This document shows, piece by piece, positions 16,062-24,245 of a stretch of 64,000 bases of DNA; position 1 is the stretch's first letter; every line of letters starts with the position of its first letter. The notes below the pieces were generated by a model. The model had not been told where the DNA came from. It searched no databases and saw only the letters and a list, made by a program, of their open reading frames with translations. The position numbers and the translations under genes were made by a program. Source of the stretch: VRUE01 sp963725085 (GTDB taxonomy: Bacteria; Actinomycetota; Thermoleophilia; Solirubrobacterales; 70-9); contig CAVRXM010000005.1 of NCBI GenBank assembly GCA_963725085.1, positions 186,001 to 250,000 of the forward strand, given 5' to 3'.

Positions 16062-16415
16062 ATGGCCGTCGATCTGGAGTTGGCCCCAAAGCAGAAGCGC
16101 CCCGCCGGACAACCCTGCTGTGAGCCGGTCGTGTACCCCGATGTGGAGCGCGAAGCGGCCGAGCGGATCGCGAACGTGGCCAAGGCGCTCGGCGACCCGG
16201 TGCGCCTTCAGTTGGTTGACGTGCTGAGAAAACACGCGGGCAAAGTCTGCGTCTGCGAGCTGGTGCCGCTCTTCGACCTCTCTCAGCCGACCGTCTCCCA
16301 TCATCTGAAGAAACTGCGCGATGCCGGCATCGTCGGCTCCGAGCGGCAGGGCCTCTGGGCCTACTACTACGTGATCCCCGATGCACTGGACGAGTTCTCC
16401 GCATGGCTGAGCTGA
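16062..16415 (+). CDS. arsR: ArsR-family arsenic-responsive repressor
   Basis: A 117-residue winged-helix protein. The metal-binding pair in KVCVCELV is followed by the recognition helix SQPTVSHHLKKLRDAGIVGS, the standard ArsR/SmtB layout. An extra CC pair near residue 19 could provide a third thiol for As(III). It should repress the divergent ars genes from the dyad over its own promoter and release it on binding arsenite. Its 3' end overlaps the arsM start by 13 bases, so arsR and arsM are co-transcribed. Confidence 0.92.
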   Translation: MAVDLELAPKQKRPAGQPCCEPVVYPDVEREAAERIANVAKALGDPVRLQLVDVLRKHAGKVCVCELVPLFDLSQPTVSHHLKKLRDAGIVGSERQGLWAYYYVIPDALDEFSAWLS

Positions 16416-17316
16416 GCGACCCGAATGCCGGCGAGGCGATCTCGTCCTGCTGCCCGGAGGTGGCGCAGCGCGACTGCTGTGATCCGGCCGACAAGGACGA
16501 CTGCTGCTCGGCCGAGTCCACGACCTGTGGCTGCTCAACCGACTCCGCCGAGGCTCCGGTGGTTCGGGAGGCGGTGCGCGAGCGCTATGCCGCCGCGGCC
16601 AAGGCCGTCACCGATGGACGAGGCACGGACGCCTCCTGCTGCGCAGCGGACGTGATCCTCGACGCGGAGCAGGCCGACCTCTTCGGCGCCGGTCTCTACG
16701 GTCCGGAGTCGAGCGGGCTACCCGACACGGCGACGATGGCGTCGCTCGGCTGCGGCAATCCGACCGCGATCGCAGAGCTCCGCGAGGGAGAAGTAGTTCT
16801 CGACCTCGGCTCGGGAGGCGGCATCGATGTGCTGCTCTCGGCGCGTCGCGTCGCCCCGGGGGTAGGGCCTACGGTCTTGACATGACCGACGAGATGCTGG
16901 CGCTCGCACGCGAGAATCAGCGCAAGGCTGGGCTGGAGAACGTTGAATGGCTGCGCGGTCAGATCGAGGACATCCCGTTGCCGGCGGAGACCGTTGACGT
17001 GGTGATCTCCAACTGCGTGATCAACCTCTCTGGAGACAAGCAACGGGTGCTCGGCGAGGCCGCCCGGGTCCTGCGGCCGGGCGGGCGATTCGCCATCTCC
17101 GACGTGATCGCCGATGAGGACATGGACGACGCGACCCGCGCCGACATGGCCGCCTGGACCGGTTGCATCGCGGGCGCCCTGACCCACCGCGAGTTCGAGC
17201 AGGCCCTCAGCGCGGCCGGCTTCGAGGAGATCGAGATCGAGGAGACCCACCGAGTCCACGACTCGGCTGCGTCGGCGATAGTCCGTGCCCGCAAGCCGGT
17301 GCGGGAACGGTCGTGA
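16403..17316 (+). pseudogene. arsM: arsenite S-adenosylmethionine methyltransferase, one-base frameshift
   Basis: The first frame (16403-16885) gives a Cys-rich N-terminus (SSCCPEVAQRDCC), the conserved DASCCAADVI segment and the SAM motif VLDLGSGGGIDVLLSARRV. The second frame (16882-17316) gives MTDEMLALARENQRKAGLEN, SNCVINLSGDKQ and the C-terminal half. Together they make a full ArsM of about 304 residues, which methylates As(III) using SAM. The frames join only if one G is added to the five-G run at 16858-16862. This is a real -1 mutation, programmed slippage or a sequencing error. The distal stop overlaps the next gene (GTGA). If the break is real, both halves lack essential parts. Confidence 0.8.
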
Positions 17317-18146
17317 CCGAGGTCAACCTCTTCGGCCCGAAGGTTCTCTACCGTCACTGGGAGGAGGAGCAGTGGAGCCCATTCGAAGTCGACCTCGCCG
17401 CCGACGTCGACCAGTGGAAGGCACTCGGTGGTGAGGTCCGCGGCCTGATCTTCTGGGTGCTCTCCTCGCTGATGGTCGCCGAGGAGCGGATCACGACCAA
17501 GTTCTCGGGCCTCGTTGCCGCCTACGGCAGCGAGGAGGAGGCGACGTTCCTCGCCACCCAGCAGGTCGATGAGGCCCGCCACATGCAGTTCTACGCCCGC
17601 TTCCAGGACGAGGTCGTCGCTGACCCGGCCGAGATCGCCTCCCACGTCGAGCGTGCGCGCGAACAGATCTCGCCAGCCTTCCGCACGATCTTCGACATCG
17701 CCCTGGTCGAGGCCCACGAGCGGCTGGTCGCCAACCCCGGCGACGCGGAGGCAAAGGTCCGCTTCGTCACCCTTTACCACCAGATCCTCGAGGGAACTCT
17801 TGGACTCACTACGTTCAACTTCGTGACCGGCTTCCTGGAACGCGAGCAACTGCTGCCTGGATTCGTGGCCGGCTATTCAAAGGTCCATCACGACGAGCAG
17901 CGCCACATCGGCTACGGCACCTGGTATCTGCGCGAAGCGCTCACCGCCGATCCGGCCCTCGCCGAGGCGGTTCGGGCAACCCTGCGCGATTTGCTGCCGA
18001 TGGTGGCCGAGTTGCTGACCCCTCCCGACCGCGAGGGGATCGACTCGAATGCCCTCGGCGTCGGCGCTGAGGAGATCCGTAATTTCGCCATCGGGGGACT
18101 GACGCGACGCCTGGACGTGATCGGTGTTCCGCTTTCGACCCTATGA
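17313..18146 (+). CDS. R2-like ligand-binding oxidase (R2lox-like), ferritin-like metal-carboxylate protein
   Basis: From GTG 17313 the protein has 277 residues. The metal ligands of the ribonucleotide-reductase R2 superfamily are present: Glu in VAEERIT (about 57), VDEARH (E and H), Glu in YHQILEG, and HDEQRH. The Tyr five residues before the third Glu, which in R2lox forms a Tyr-Val ether cross-link, is kept; the Val partner position is Ile 60 here. R2lox proteins hold a Mn/Fe centre and oxidise a bound long-chain ligand; they are not true RNR subunits. The gene overlaps the arsM stop by four bases, so it belongs to the ars transcript. A role in arsenic handling is inference. Confidence 0.75.
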   Translation: MTEVNLFGPKVLYRHWEEEQWSPFEVDLAADVDQWKALGGEVRGLIFWVLSSLMVAEERITTKFSGLVAAYGSEEEATFLATQQVDEARHMQFYARFQDEVVADPAEIASHVERAREQISPAFRTIFDIALVEAHERLVANPGDAEAKVRFVTLYHQILEGTLGLTTFNFVTGFLEREQLLPGFVAGYSKVHHDEQRHIGYGTWYLREALTADPALAEAVRATLRDLLPMVAELLTPPDREGIDSNALGVGAEEIRNFAIGGLTRRLDVIGVPLSTL

Positions 18147-18168
18147 CCCTGTCTGGGGTGAGACCACG

Positions 18169-18654
18169 ATGACCCACGTTCTCTTCGTCTGCCTTCACAA
18201 CGCGGGCCGCTCGCAGATGAGCGAGGCGCTCTTCACCCGCGCGGCGGACGGGCGGCATCAGGCGCGCTCCGCCGGAACCGAACCCGGGAGTCGGGTCCAC
18301 CACGAGGTCGTCGAGGTGATGGACGAGCTCGGCTTCGACCTCGAGGCGCGGAAGCCGCACAAGCTGGATCACGGTGACTCGATATGGGCCGACGTCGTCG
18401 TGACGATGGGCTGCGGGGACGAGTGCCCCTATGTCCCCGGGACTCGCTACCTCGACTGGAACCTGCCGGATCCGAAGGGCCAGCCGGTCGAGGCGGTGCG
18501 GGAGACTCGCGACGAGATCGCGCGGCGAGTCGATCGAGCTGCTGAAGGAGCTCGACTCGGCCGGCTGACGGAACGGCGCTGGCGAGGGCGTCCGTGTAAC
18601 GGAACACCGCTCGGCGGCACTGGATCAGCATGCCGTCCTTCACCGGCCTTCTGA
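18169..18654 (+). CDS. arsC: arsenate reductase (low-molecular-weight phosphatase type), second copy, 3' end shifted
   Basis: From ATG 18169 the protein has the P-loop CLHNAGRS, SAGTEPGSRVH, the MGCGDECPYVPG loop and the acid NLPDPKG. This is a short single-domain ArsC that reduces arsenate with thioredoxin. An extra C near 18535 appears to shift the end: without it the frame would read VDELLKELDSAG and stop at 18568, the normal length of 132 residues. As read, it carries about 28 foreign residues and overlaps the antiporter start by 25 bases. The catalytic core is intact, so it may still work. It lies 22 bases after the R2lox gene, in the same operon. Confidence 0.82.
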   Translation: MTHVLFVCLHNAGRSQMSEALFTRAADGRHQARSAGTEPGSRVHHEVVEVMDELGFDLEARKPHKLDHGDSIWADVVVTMGCGDECPYVPGTRYLDWNLPDPKGQPVEAVRETRDEIARRVDRAAEGARLGRLTERRWRGRPCNGTPLGGTGSACRPSPAF

Positions 18655-19853
18655 TCGTCGTCGCGGTGGCCTTCGCGGCCCCGTTTCTCCTGGGACTGTT
18701 CCCGAGCGTTCGGCTGCCGTCGGTCGTCCTCGAGATCATCGCCGGGATCGTGATCGGGCCGTCGGTGCTCGGCATCGTCGAAGTCGACGAGACGATCTCG
18801 GTCATCTCCGTCATGGGGCTGGCCTTCCTGCTCTTCCTCGCCGGCCTGGAGATCGACTTCTCGCGACTGCGCGGCCCGATCCTGCGGCTGACGCTCGTCG
18901 GCTTCGCGCTCTCCTTCGTCCTCGCCTTCCTCGTCGCCCTCGGACTGAAGGCGTCCGGTCTGATCGAGACGCCGCTGCTCGTCGCGATCATCCTCTGCGC
19001 GACCTCGCTCGGCGTGTTGATCCCGGTGCTGAAGGACGCAGGTGAGATCTCCTCGACCTTCGGGCAGCTGATCGTCGCCGCCGGCACGATCGCCGATTTC
19101 GGCGCGGTGATCCTGCTCTCGATCTTCTTCTCCGGTGAGGGCGGGGTCGGCTCGACGCTGCTGTTGATCGGCTCGCTTGTCGTCCTCGCCGCAGTCGTCT
19201 TCATCTCGGTCAAGGGCGCGGCTCGGTTCCGCCCTATCCGCGCCGATCTGCTCCGCCTCCAGGACACCACCGCCCAGATTCGGGTGCGCGGCGCCGTCGT
19301 GCTGCTCGTCGGATTCGCGGCGATCGCCGATCAGCTCGGACTGGAGTCGATCCTCGGCGCCTTCATCGCCGGCGCAATTCTCTCGCTGCTCGACCGCGAC
19401 CAGCTGATGACCCACCCGGACTTCCGGCGCAAGCTGGAGGCGATCGGCTTTGGGCTCTTCATCCCGGTCTTCTTCGTCACCAGCGGCGTCAACTACGACC
19501 TCGACGCCCTCCTCTCGAGCGCAGCAAACGTCCTGATGGTCCCGATCTTCCTCGCGGCGCTGGTCGTCGCCCGCGGCGTGCCGGCACTGCTCTACCGACA
19601 CCTGCTCGACGCTCGCCGCACGCTGACCGCGGGGCTGATGCAGGCGACCTCGCTGCCATTCATCGTCGCCGCGGTGGCGATCGGCCAGGACCTCGAACTG
19701 GTGACGGCAGCGGAGGGGGCGGCCCTGATCGGCGCCGGACTGCTGTCCGTCCTGCTCTTCCCGCTGATCGGCCTCTCGCTGCTGCGCGGCGGCACGGCCA
19801 CCGGTGATCGGCCCGGCCCCGGCGGGGAGGCCGAGCCGGTGATGGCGATGTGA
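18630..19853 (+). CDS. cation:proton antiporter, CPA2 type
   Basis: A 407-residue protein with about 12 membrane helices, LPSVVLEIIAGIVIGPSVLG near the start and LAFLLFLAGLEIDFSRLRGP, the typical start of Na+(K+)/H+ exchangers of the CPA2 family. No C-terminal TrkA-N domain follows. It should exchange Na+ or K+ for H+ and so act in pH or salt homeostasis. The stop overlaps the GTG of the ECF sigma gene (GTGA), so it heads a five-gene coupled operon whose other members are regulatory. Confidence 0.88.
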   Translation: MPSFTGLLIVVAVAFAAPFLLGLFPSVRLPSVVLEIIAGIVIGPSVLGIVEVDETISVISVMGLAFLLFLAGLEIDFSRLRGPILRLTLVGFALSFVLAFLVALGLKASGLIETPLLVAIILCATSLGVLIPVLKDAGEISSTFGQLIVAAGTIADFGAVILLSIFFSGEGGVGSTLLLIGSLVVLAAVVFISVKGAARFRPIRADLLRLQDTTAQIRVRGAVVLLVGFAAIADQLGLESILGAFIAGAILSLLDRDQLMTHPDFRRKLEAIGFGLFIPVFFVTSGVNYDLDALLSSAANVLMVPIFLAALVVARGVPALLYRHLLDARRTLTAGLMQATSLPFIVAAVAIGQDLELVTAAEGAALIGAGLLSVLLFPLIGLSLLRGGTATGDRPGPGGEAEPVMAM

Positions 19854-20569
19854 GCTCGGCAGCGCTGACATTGCCCTTCTTGCCGCGCGTCCGGGTGCGC
19901 ATAGAATCGCCGCGAGGCGCGGAGGAGACCAGGCCACTGTCACCGCAAGAGCTCGACGAGTCGCAGCTCCTGATCGCCATCAGGGGCGGCGACGAGGCGG
20001 CCTTCACCGAGCTCGTCGGCCGATACCACGGAGCCCTGCGACGGTTCGCGAAGCTGTTCGGCGCCTCAGACGCCGTCGCCGAAGAGATCGTGCAGGAGAC
20101 CTGGATCGCCGCGCTCCAGGGCCTCGATGCCTTCGAGGAGCGCTCCTCGCTGAAGGGGTGGCTGTTCGGGATCCTCCGAAACCAGGCACGACGGCGCTCG
20201 GAGCGGGAGCGTCGCACCGTTCCGCTCTCGTCGCTTGCCAGAGGCGACGAACAGGAGGGCCCGGTCGTCGACTCGCTGCGTTTCCAGGGCGCCGACGGCA
20301 ACTGGCCCGACCACTGGTCCGCGCCGCCGCGCCCATGGGAGGACCCAGAGCGCCGGCTTGCCTCGTTGGAGGCGCGCGAGCAGCTGCAGAACGCGATAGG
20401 TGGACTGCCCGACCGCCAGCGGGCGGTGGTGATTCTGCGCGACGTCGAAGGCCTCGACGCCGAGGAGGTCTGCGGGCTGCTCGAGATCAGCGAAGGCAAC
20501 CAGCGCGTCCTCCTCCACCGCGCCAGGTCAGGCGTCCGCGAGGCGCTAGAGGGGTATCTGGATGACTGA
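19850..20569 (+). CDS. ECF sigma-70 family RNA polymerase sigma factor
   Basis: A 239-residue protein. Region 2 runs from ELVGRYHGALRRFAKLFGA to GWLFGILRNQARR, with the -10-binding helix VAEEIVQETWIAALQGLDAF. Region 4 is LPDRQRAVVILRDVEGLDAE with the helix-turn-helix that follows. The linker of about 65 residues is long and acidic or Pro-rich. It should direct transcription of a stress regulon, possibly including this operon. The GTG start overlaps the antiporter stop, and its stop overlaps the anti-sigma start by eight bases. Confidence 0.9.
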   Translation: MSSAALTLPFLPRVRVRIESPRGAEETRPLSPQELDESQLLIAIRGGDEAAFTELVGRYHGALRRFAKLFGASDAVAEEIVQETWIAALQGLDAFEERSSLKGWLFGILRNQARRRSERERRTVPLSSLARGDEQEGPVVDSLRFQGADGNWPDHWSAPPRPWEDPERRLASLEAREQLQNAIGGLPDRQRAVVILRDVEGLDAEEVCGLLEISEGNQRVLLHRARSGVREALEGYLDD

Positions 20570-20831
20570 CATGCACCGACACGAGATCGACGAGGTGACC
20601 TGCCGCGAATTCGTCGAGCTGGTAACCGAGTACTGGGAGGGCGCCCTGGCCGAGGAGCGCCTGGAGCTGGTCGAGGAGCATCTCGTGATGTGTGACTGGT
20701 GCAAGACCTACCTCGATCAGATGGAGGCGACCGTGAGCTCTCTCCCCGAGACGGTCGAGCGGGAGCCGGTTCCCGAGGAGACGGAGCGAGTCCTGGTCAG
20801 CGCATTCCGTGAGTGGAAGGCACGGCGCTGA
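20562..20831 (+). CDS. zinc-finger anti-sigma factor
   Basis: An 89-residue protein with EEHLVMCDWCKTYL, the H-x3-C-x2-C zinc-binding motif of ZAS anti-sigma factors, preceded by the CREFVELVTEYWEGAL helix. There is no membrane helix, so it is a cytoplasmic, probably redox- or metal-responsive anti-sigma for the upstream ECF factor, with which it is translationally coupled. Two starts, ATG 20562 and ATG 20571, are possible. The C-terminal tail is acidic then basic (FREWKARR). The next gene overlaps its end by 19 bases. Confidence 0.87.
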   Translation: MTDMHRHEIDEVTCREFVELVTEYWEGALAEERLELVEEHLVMCDWCKTYLDQMEATVSSLPETVEREPVPEETERVLVSAFREWKARR

Positions 20832-21403
20832 GCGGCCGGGTGGCCTACAAGTTCCTGCGCCCCGGCGCGATCGGGCCGTTCAGCGAGCACGCCTGGCCTG
20901 TTCCCGTCGGCGGGGAGCCGGGGGAGTGGGTCGCCGGCGGCCTCGAGCCTCCGGTCTGCCGCAGCGGCGTCCATGCCTGCGAGGCCCGACACCTCGCCCG
21001 CTGGATCTGGGAGGAGCTCTGGGAAATCGAGCTCGACGGCGAGGTCGAGACGCGCCGCCACAAGCTGCGGGCGCCGCGGGGACGGCTCCTGCGCCGGGTC
21101 GAGACGTGGTCGCCGCCCTGCGCCAAGGACTTCGCCGAGTCCTGCGCGGCTCGGGCCGCCGAGCACGCGGCTTCGGCCTCAGCCGAGGCCTCGCGTGTGG
21201 CCGCCGGCATGGCCGCCGACGGAGCGACCCGAGCCGAGGCGGCGCGCTCGACGAGCGATCCCTATGTCGCCGCCCACGGAGCGGCGGTATCCGCCTACAT
21301 ATCGGCGATGACCGCGCTTCGCGCCGGTGGGCGCGAGCGGCATGACGCAGAGCGAGATTGGCAGGGGAAGTGGCTTATCCGCGAGCTCAGCCTGGGCGGA
21401 TGA
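20813..21403 (+). CDS. conserved hypothetical protein in the ECF sigma operon
   Basis: A 196-residue protein. The first half (VAYKFLRPGAIGPFSEHAWP ... GVHACEARHLARWIWEELWE) looks like a small conserved domain with a central Cys and His found in other Actinomycetota. The second half is an Ala-rich helix (AARAAEHAASASAEASRVAA). I do not recognise a function. GTG 20813 gives the longest form; GTG 20840 is an alternative. It overlaps the anti-sigma gene by 19 bases and the next gene by four, so it is in the same transcript and may be part of that stress response. Confidence 0.65.
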   Translation: MEGTALSGRVAYKFLRPGAIGPFSEHAWPVPVGGEPGEWVAGGLEPPVCRSGVHACEARHLARWIWEELWEIELDGEVETRRHKLRAPRGRLLRRVETWSPPCAKDFAESCAARAAEHAASASAEASRVAAGMAADGATRAEAARSTSDPYVAAHGAAVSAYISAMTALRAGGRERHDAERDWQGKWLIRELSLGG

Positions 21404-22134
21404 GCGACGACGCCGAGCTGTTCGAGCGCTCGCTGGCGACGCTTGTGCGCTCATGGGTCTATCTGGCGAGCGGCTCGCCAGGGGCGCGCGTGCTCGAGAC
21501 CGGCAGCGCGGCGGCCGCGATCTTCGTCCACTCACCCGACCGCCTGTACCTCAACAACGCCCTGCTCACAGCGGGGATCGAGGAGATCGGCGAGACTCTG
21601 GAGGCGGTCGAGCGCCCTTATGCCGAGCGCGGGATCGACCGATTCGCGGTGTGGGCGCACGAGGGGGATGCGGCCATGAGGGCAGCGATCCTGGCCCGTG
21701 GCTACCGCTACGACAGCTCGACGCGGACGATGGCGTTGGAGGCGGCCGATCTAATCGCTGCGGATACCTCGGTGCTCGATCTGGCCGAGCCGGACCTCGC
21801 GGAGTTCTGGCGCGTCGTCGGCGTCGAGGGTCTCGCCCCCGACCTCTCGCCGCAGGACGCCCATTTCTACCTCTCGCGCCTCGACGGGCATGAGGTGGCG
21901 GGCCTGATGGCCTTCGACCACGATGGCGATTGCGGGATATACATGGTCGGCACAGCGCCCGCCGCGCGCCGCCGCGGGATCGCGACCGCGCTCTCGGCGC
22001 ACGCCCTGACCGAGGCGTTCGCGCGCGGCTGCACGACCGCGAGCCTGCAGGCGACCCCGATGGCCGAGGGGGTCTACGCGAGCGTCGGATTCCGAGACCT
22101 CGGCCGCTTCGAGGAGTTCGTGCCGGGGCCCTGA
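21400..22134 (+). CDS. GNAT family N-acetyltransferase
   Basis: From ATG 21400 (overlapping the previous stop, ATGA) the protein has 244 residues. The C-terminal half is a GNAT fold with the acetyl-CoA motif APAARRRGIATALSAHALTE and the final strand VYASVGFRDLGRFEEF. The N-terminal half (LFERSLATLVRSWVYLASGS) may be a degenerate second GNAT domain. The acceptor substrate is unknown. It is the last gene of the antiporter-sigma operon; a 59-base gap follows. Confidence 0.82.
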   Translation: MSDDAELFERSLATLVRSWVYLASGSPGARVLETGSAAAAIFVHSPDRLYLNNALLTAGIEEIGETLEAVERPYAERGIDRFAVWAHEGDAAMRAAILARGYRYDSSTRTMALEAADLIAADTSVLDLAEPDLAEFWRVVGVEGLAPDLSPQDAHFYLSRLDGHEVAGLMAFDHDGDCGIYMVGTAPAARRRGIATALSAHALTEAFARGCTTASLQATPMAEGVYASVGFRDLGRFEEFVPGP

Positions 22135-22193
22135 CCCACAACGCTTCGTTGGGGTCGACGTAACGAATCGCCTCGCCGCTGCACAGGTAGGGA

Positions 22194-22904
22194 ATGGAGA
22201 GCCAGAAGCTCGCGCCCCTTCGGCGAGAGTTCGCAGAGACCGTTGCATCGCTGCACAGCGTCGCTGAGCGGATCGTCGCGCCGGCACGCAAGCCCGACAA
22301 CGAGATCGCCCTCGAAGCGACGCCGGGCGGCTTCGGCACCCCGGTCTTCGAGTGGGAAGGACAAAGCCACCAGGTGCGAGTCGAGGGGGCCGAGCTGGTC
22401 CACATCGTCGGTGAGGATGAGCGGCGGGCGCCGCTGGAATCGCTGGCGGCTGCCGCGATGGCGGTCGAGGGGCTCCTACCGGCCGGGGCCTCGCTCGACG
22501 AGCCGCAGCTCGCGGTCGATGAGGAGTCCTCGCGCGCTCTCGCCGCCTGGTATGCGTTCGGCGCCGATCTGCTGACGCAGCTCGCCGCCGCTGCCGGCCC
22601 CGAGGAGGCGCCCACCGCCCCGACGCTGTGGCCCGAGCATTTCGACATCGCGATCGAGCTCGGGCGCGAGGATGCCGGTCGGCGCGCCAACTACGGGCTC
22701 TCGCCCGGCGACGATCTGCACTCCGAGCCCTACCTCTATGTCGGTCCCTGGACGGCTGAGGTCTCCGGAGAGCTTTGGAATGCGAGCGACTTCAACGGTG
22801 CCGAGCTGGCCTACTCGTCGCTGCTCGAGGCCGAGGACCGACGAGAGGCGGCGCTTGACTTCCTCACGACCAGGCGAGACGCGTTGGCAGCGAACAAGGC
22901 GTAA
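22194..22904 (+). CDS. conserved hypothetical soluble protein
   Basis: A 236-residue acidic protein without signal peptide or membrane helices. The end (LWPEHFDIAIELGREDAGRR, then GDDLHSEPYLYVGPWTAEVS) looks like a conserved actinobacterial family in which a WPEHFD segment is typical. I know no function. GGGAATGGAG places the ATG at 22194. It is monocistronic or leads weakly into the flavoprotein gene 69 bases downstream. Confidence 0.65.
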   Translation: MESQKLAPLRREFAETVASLHSVAERIVAPARKPDNEIALEATPGGFGTPVFEWEGQSHQVRVEGAELVHIVGEDERRAPLESLAAAAMAVEGLLPAGASLDEPQLAVDEESSRALAAWYAFGADLLTQLAAAAGPEEAPTAPTLWPEHFDIAIELGREDAGRRANYGLSPGDDLHSEPYLYVGPWTAEVSGELWNASDFNGAELAYSSLLEAEDRREAALDFLTTRRDALAANKA

Positions 22905-22973
22905 CGCACGGGCGCATCGGCGCACTTTCAGATAAGACAACGACGCAGAGCTGAGAGAACTGGAGGAAGTGAA

Positions 22974-23726
22974 TTGACCGAGTTGACCGAGATGCAGGCC
23001 GAGCTGTGCAAGGACAGCGACACCGACTACTCCGACCTGAAGGCGTTCTTCATCAACTGCACCCTCAAGCGCGGCCCCGAGGTCTCCAACACCCAGGGAC
23101 TGATGGACCTCTCGATGGAGATCATGCGCCGCAACGGGGTCCAGGTCGAGTGCATCCGCGCGGTCGACCACGACATCGCCACCGGCGTCTGGCCCGACAT
23201 GACCGAGCACGGCTGGGAGCGCGACGAGTGGCCGGAGATCTTCGAGCGCGTGATCGAGGCCGACATCCTCGTTCTCGGCATGTCGATCTGGCTCGGCGAG
23301 AAGTCCTCGGTCGCGACCCAGATCGTCGAGCGGCTCTACGGCAACTCGCACCTGCTCAACGACGACGGCCAGTACGCCTACTACGGCAAAGTGGGCGGCT
23401 GCCTCGTCACCGGCAACGAGGACGGGGTCAAGCACTGCGCGATGAACGTCCTCTACTCGCTTCAGCACCTCGGCTACACGATCCCGCCGCAGGCCGACGC
23501 CGGCTGGATCGGCGAGGCCGGCCCGGGGCCGTCCTATCTCGACGAGGGATCGGGCGGTCCGCAGAATGACTTCACCAACCGCAACACGACATTCGCCGCC
23601 TGGAACATGCTCCACCTCGCGCGGATCCTCAAGGACGTCGGCGGGATCCCGGCCCACGGCAACCAGCGCACCGCCTGGGACGCCGGCTGCCGGTTTGATT
23701 TCGCCAATCCCGAGCACAGGGCCTAG
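22974..23726 (+). CDS. NADPH-dependent FMN reductase/flavodoxin-fold protein
   Basis: A 250-residue protein with a TTG start preceded by GGAGGAAG. The strand AFFINCTLKRGPEVSNTQGL followed by a helix matches the FMN phosphate-binding loop of the flavodoxin-like reductases. ADILVLGMSIWLGEKSSVAT and KVGGCLVTGNEDGVKHCAMN are the other flavin-contact segments. It should be a cytoplasmic FMN-dependent NAD(P)H oxidoreductase; the electron acceptor is unknown. Confidence 0.8.
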   Translation: MTELTEMQAELCKDSDTDYSDLKAFFINCTLKRGPEVSNTQGLMDLSMEIMRRNGVQVECIRAVDHDIATGVWPDMTEHGWERDEWPEIFERVIEADILVLGMSIWLGEKSSVATQIVERLYGNSHLLNDDGQYAYYGKVGGCLVTGNEDGVKHCAMNVLYSLQHLGYTIPPQADAGWIGEAGPGPSYLDEGSGGPQNDFTNRNTTFAAWNMLHLARILKDVGGIPAHGNQRTAWDAGCRFDFANPEHRA

Positions 23727-23738
23727 GGCGGGGTTGCG

Positions 23739-24242
23739 TCACGTTCCGGCCGCAGAGTCCTGCTGGTGGCGCAACTTCGTCACGAGGTTCTCGAACATCG
23801 GATACACGCCCGGACCGTGCGCCTCGTGGAGCGCCGGCCTCCACAGCTCCCAGCGCTCGATCAGCTGGCGGCCGAGCAGGGACCTGATCAGCTCGAGGTC
23901 GATCGCCCCGAGGCTCTCGAGCGCCCCGAGTTGCTCGAAGTAGTCGAGCTCGCGATACAGAACGTATGCCTCATCGGCGTCGTCAGCCACGTAGGCGGCA
24001 AACGCGTCGCGAAGGGCCTCGGGGGACCCGAAACGCCCGACCATGCGACGTGCCTCGACGAGACTGTCTTCGTTCCAGCGGCGGATGAACTCGGCCGCCA
24101 TCTGCGCCTCGCGGCTGCGGCGAGCCTCACGCACCTGCTGCCCCGCGAACACCGCGGCGCCGATGCCTCCCAGCAGGCCCACCGCCAGGATCGACGTCGC
24201 AATCGCGGTGACCTCAGTCCAGTTGACCGCCATCGTCGGCAA
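23739..24242 (-). CDS. single-helix membrane protein, DUF4760-like
   Basis: A 167-residue protein. One N-terminal membrane helix (about 11-33, AIATSILAVGLLGGIGAAVF) precedes a coiled, charged cytoplasmic domain with EFIRRWNEDSLVEARRMVGR and LDYFEQLGALESLGAIDLEL. This is the layout of the DUF4760 family, whose role is unknown. It converges on the flavoprotein gene with 12 bases between, and lies three bases after the secreted protein gene upstream on the same strand, so those two may be co-transcribed. Confidence 0.65.
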   Translation of the reverse strand: MPTMAVNWTEVTAIATSILAVGLLGGIGAAVFAGQQVREARRSREAQMAAEFIRRWNEDSLVEARRMVGRFGSPEALRDAFAAYVADDADEAYVLYRELDYFEQLGALESLGAIDLELIRSLLGRQLIERWELWRPALHEAHGPGVYPMFENLVTKLRHQQDSAAGT

Positions 24243-24245
24243 TGC

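Noticed and set aside
16858..16862. Programmed -1 frameshifting in arsM
   Set aside because: There is no downstream pseudoknot that I can recognise, and five other genes have similar single-base breaks, so error or mutation is simpler.
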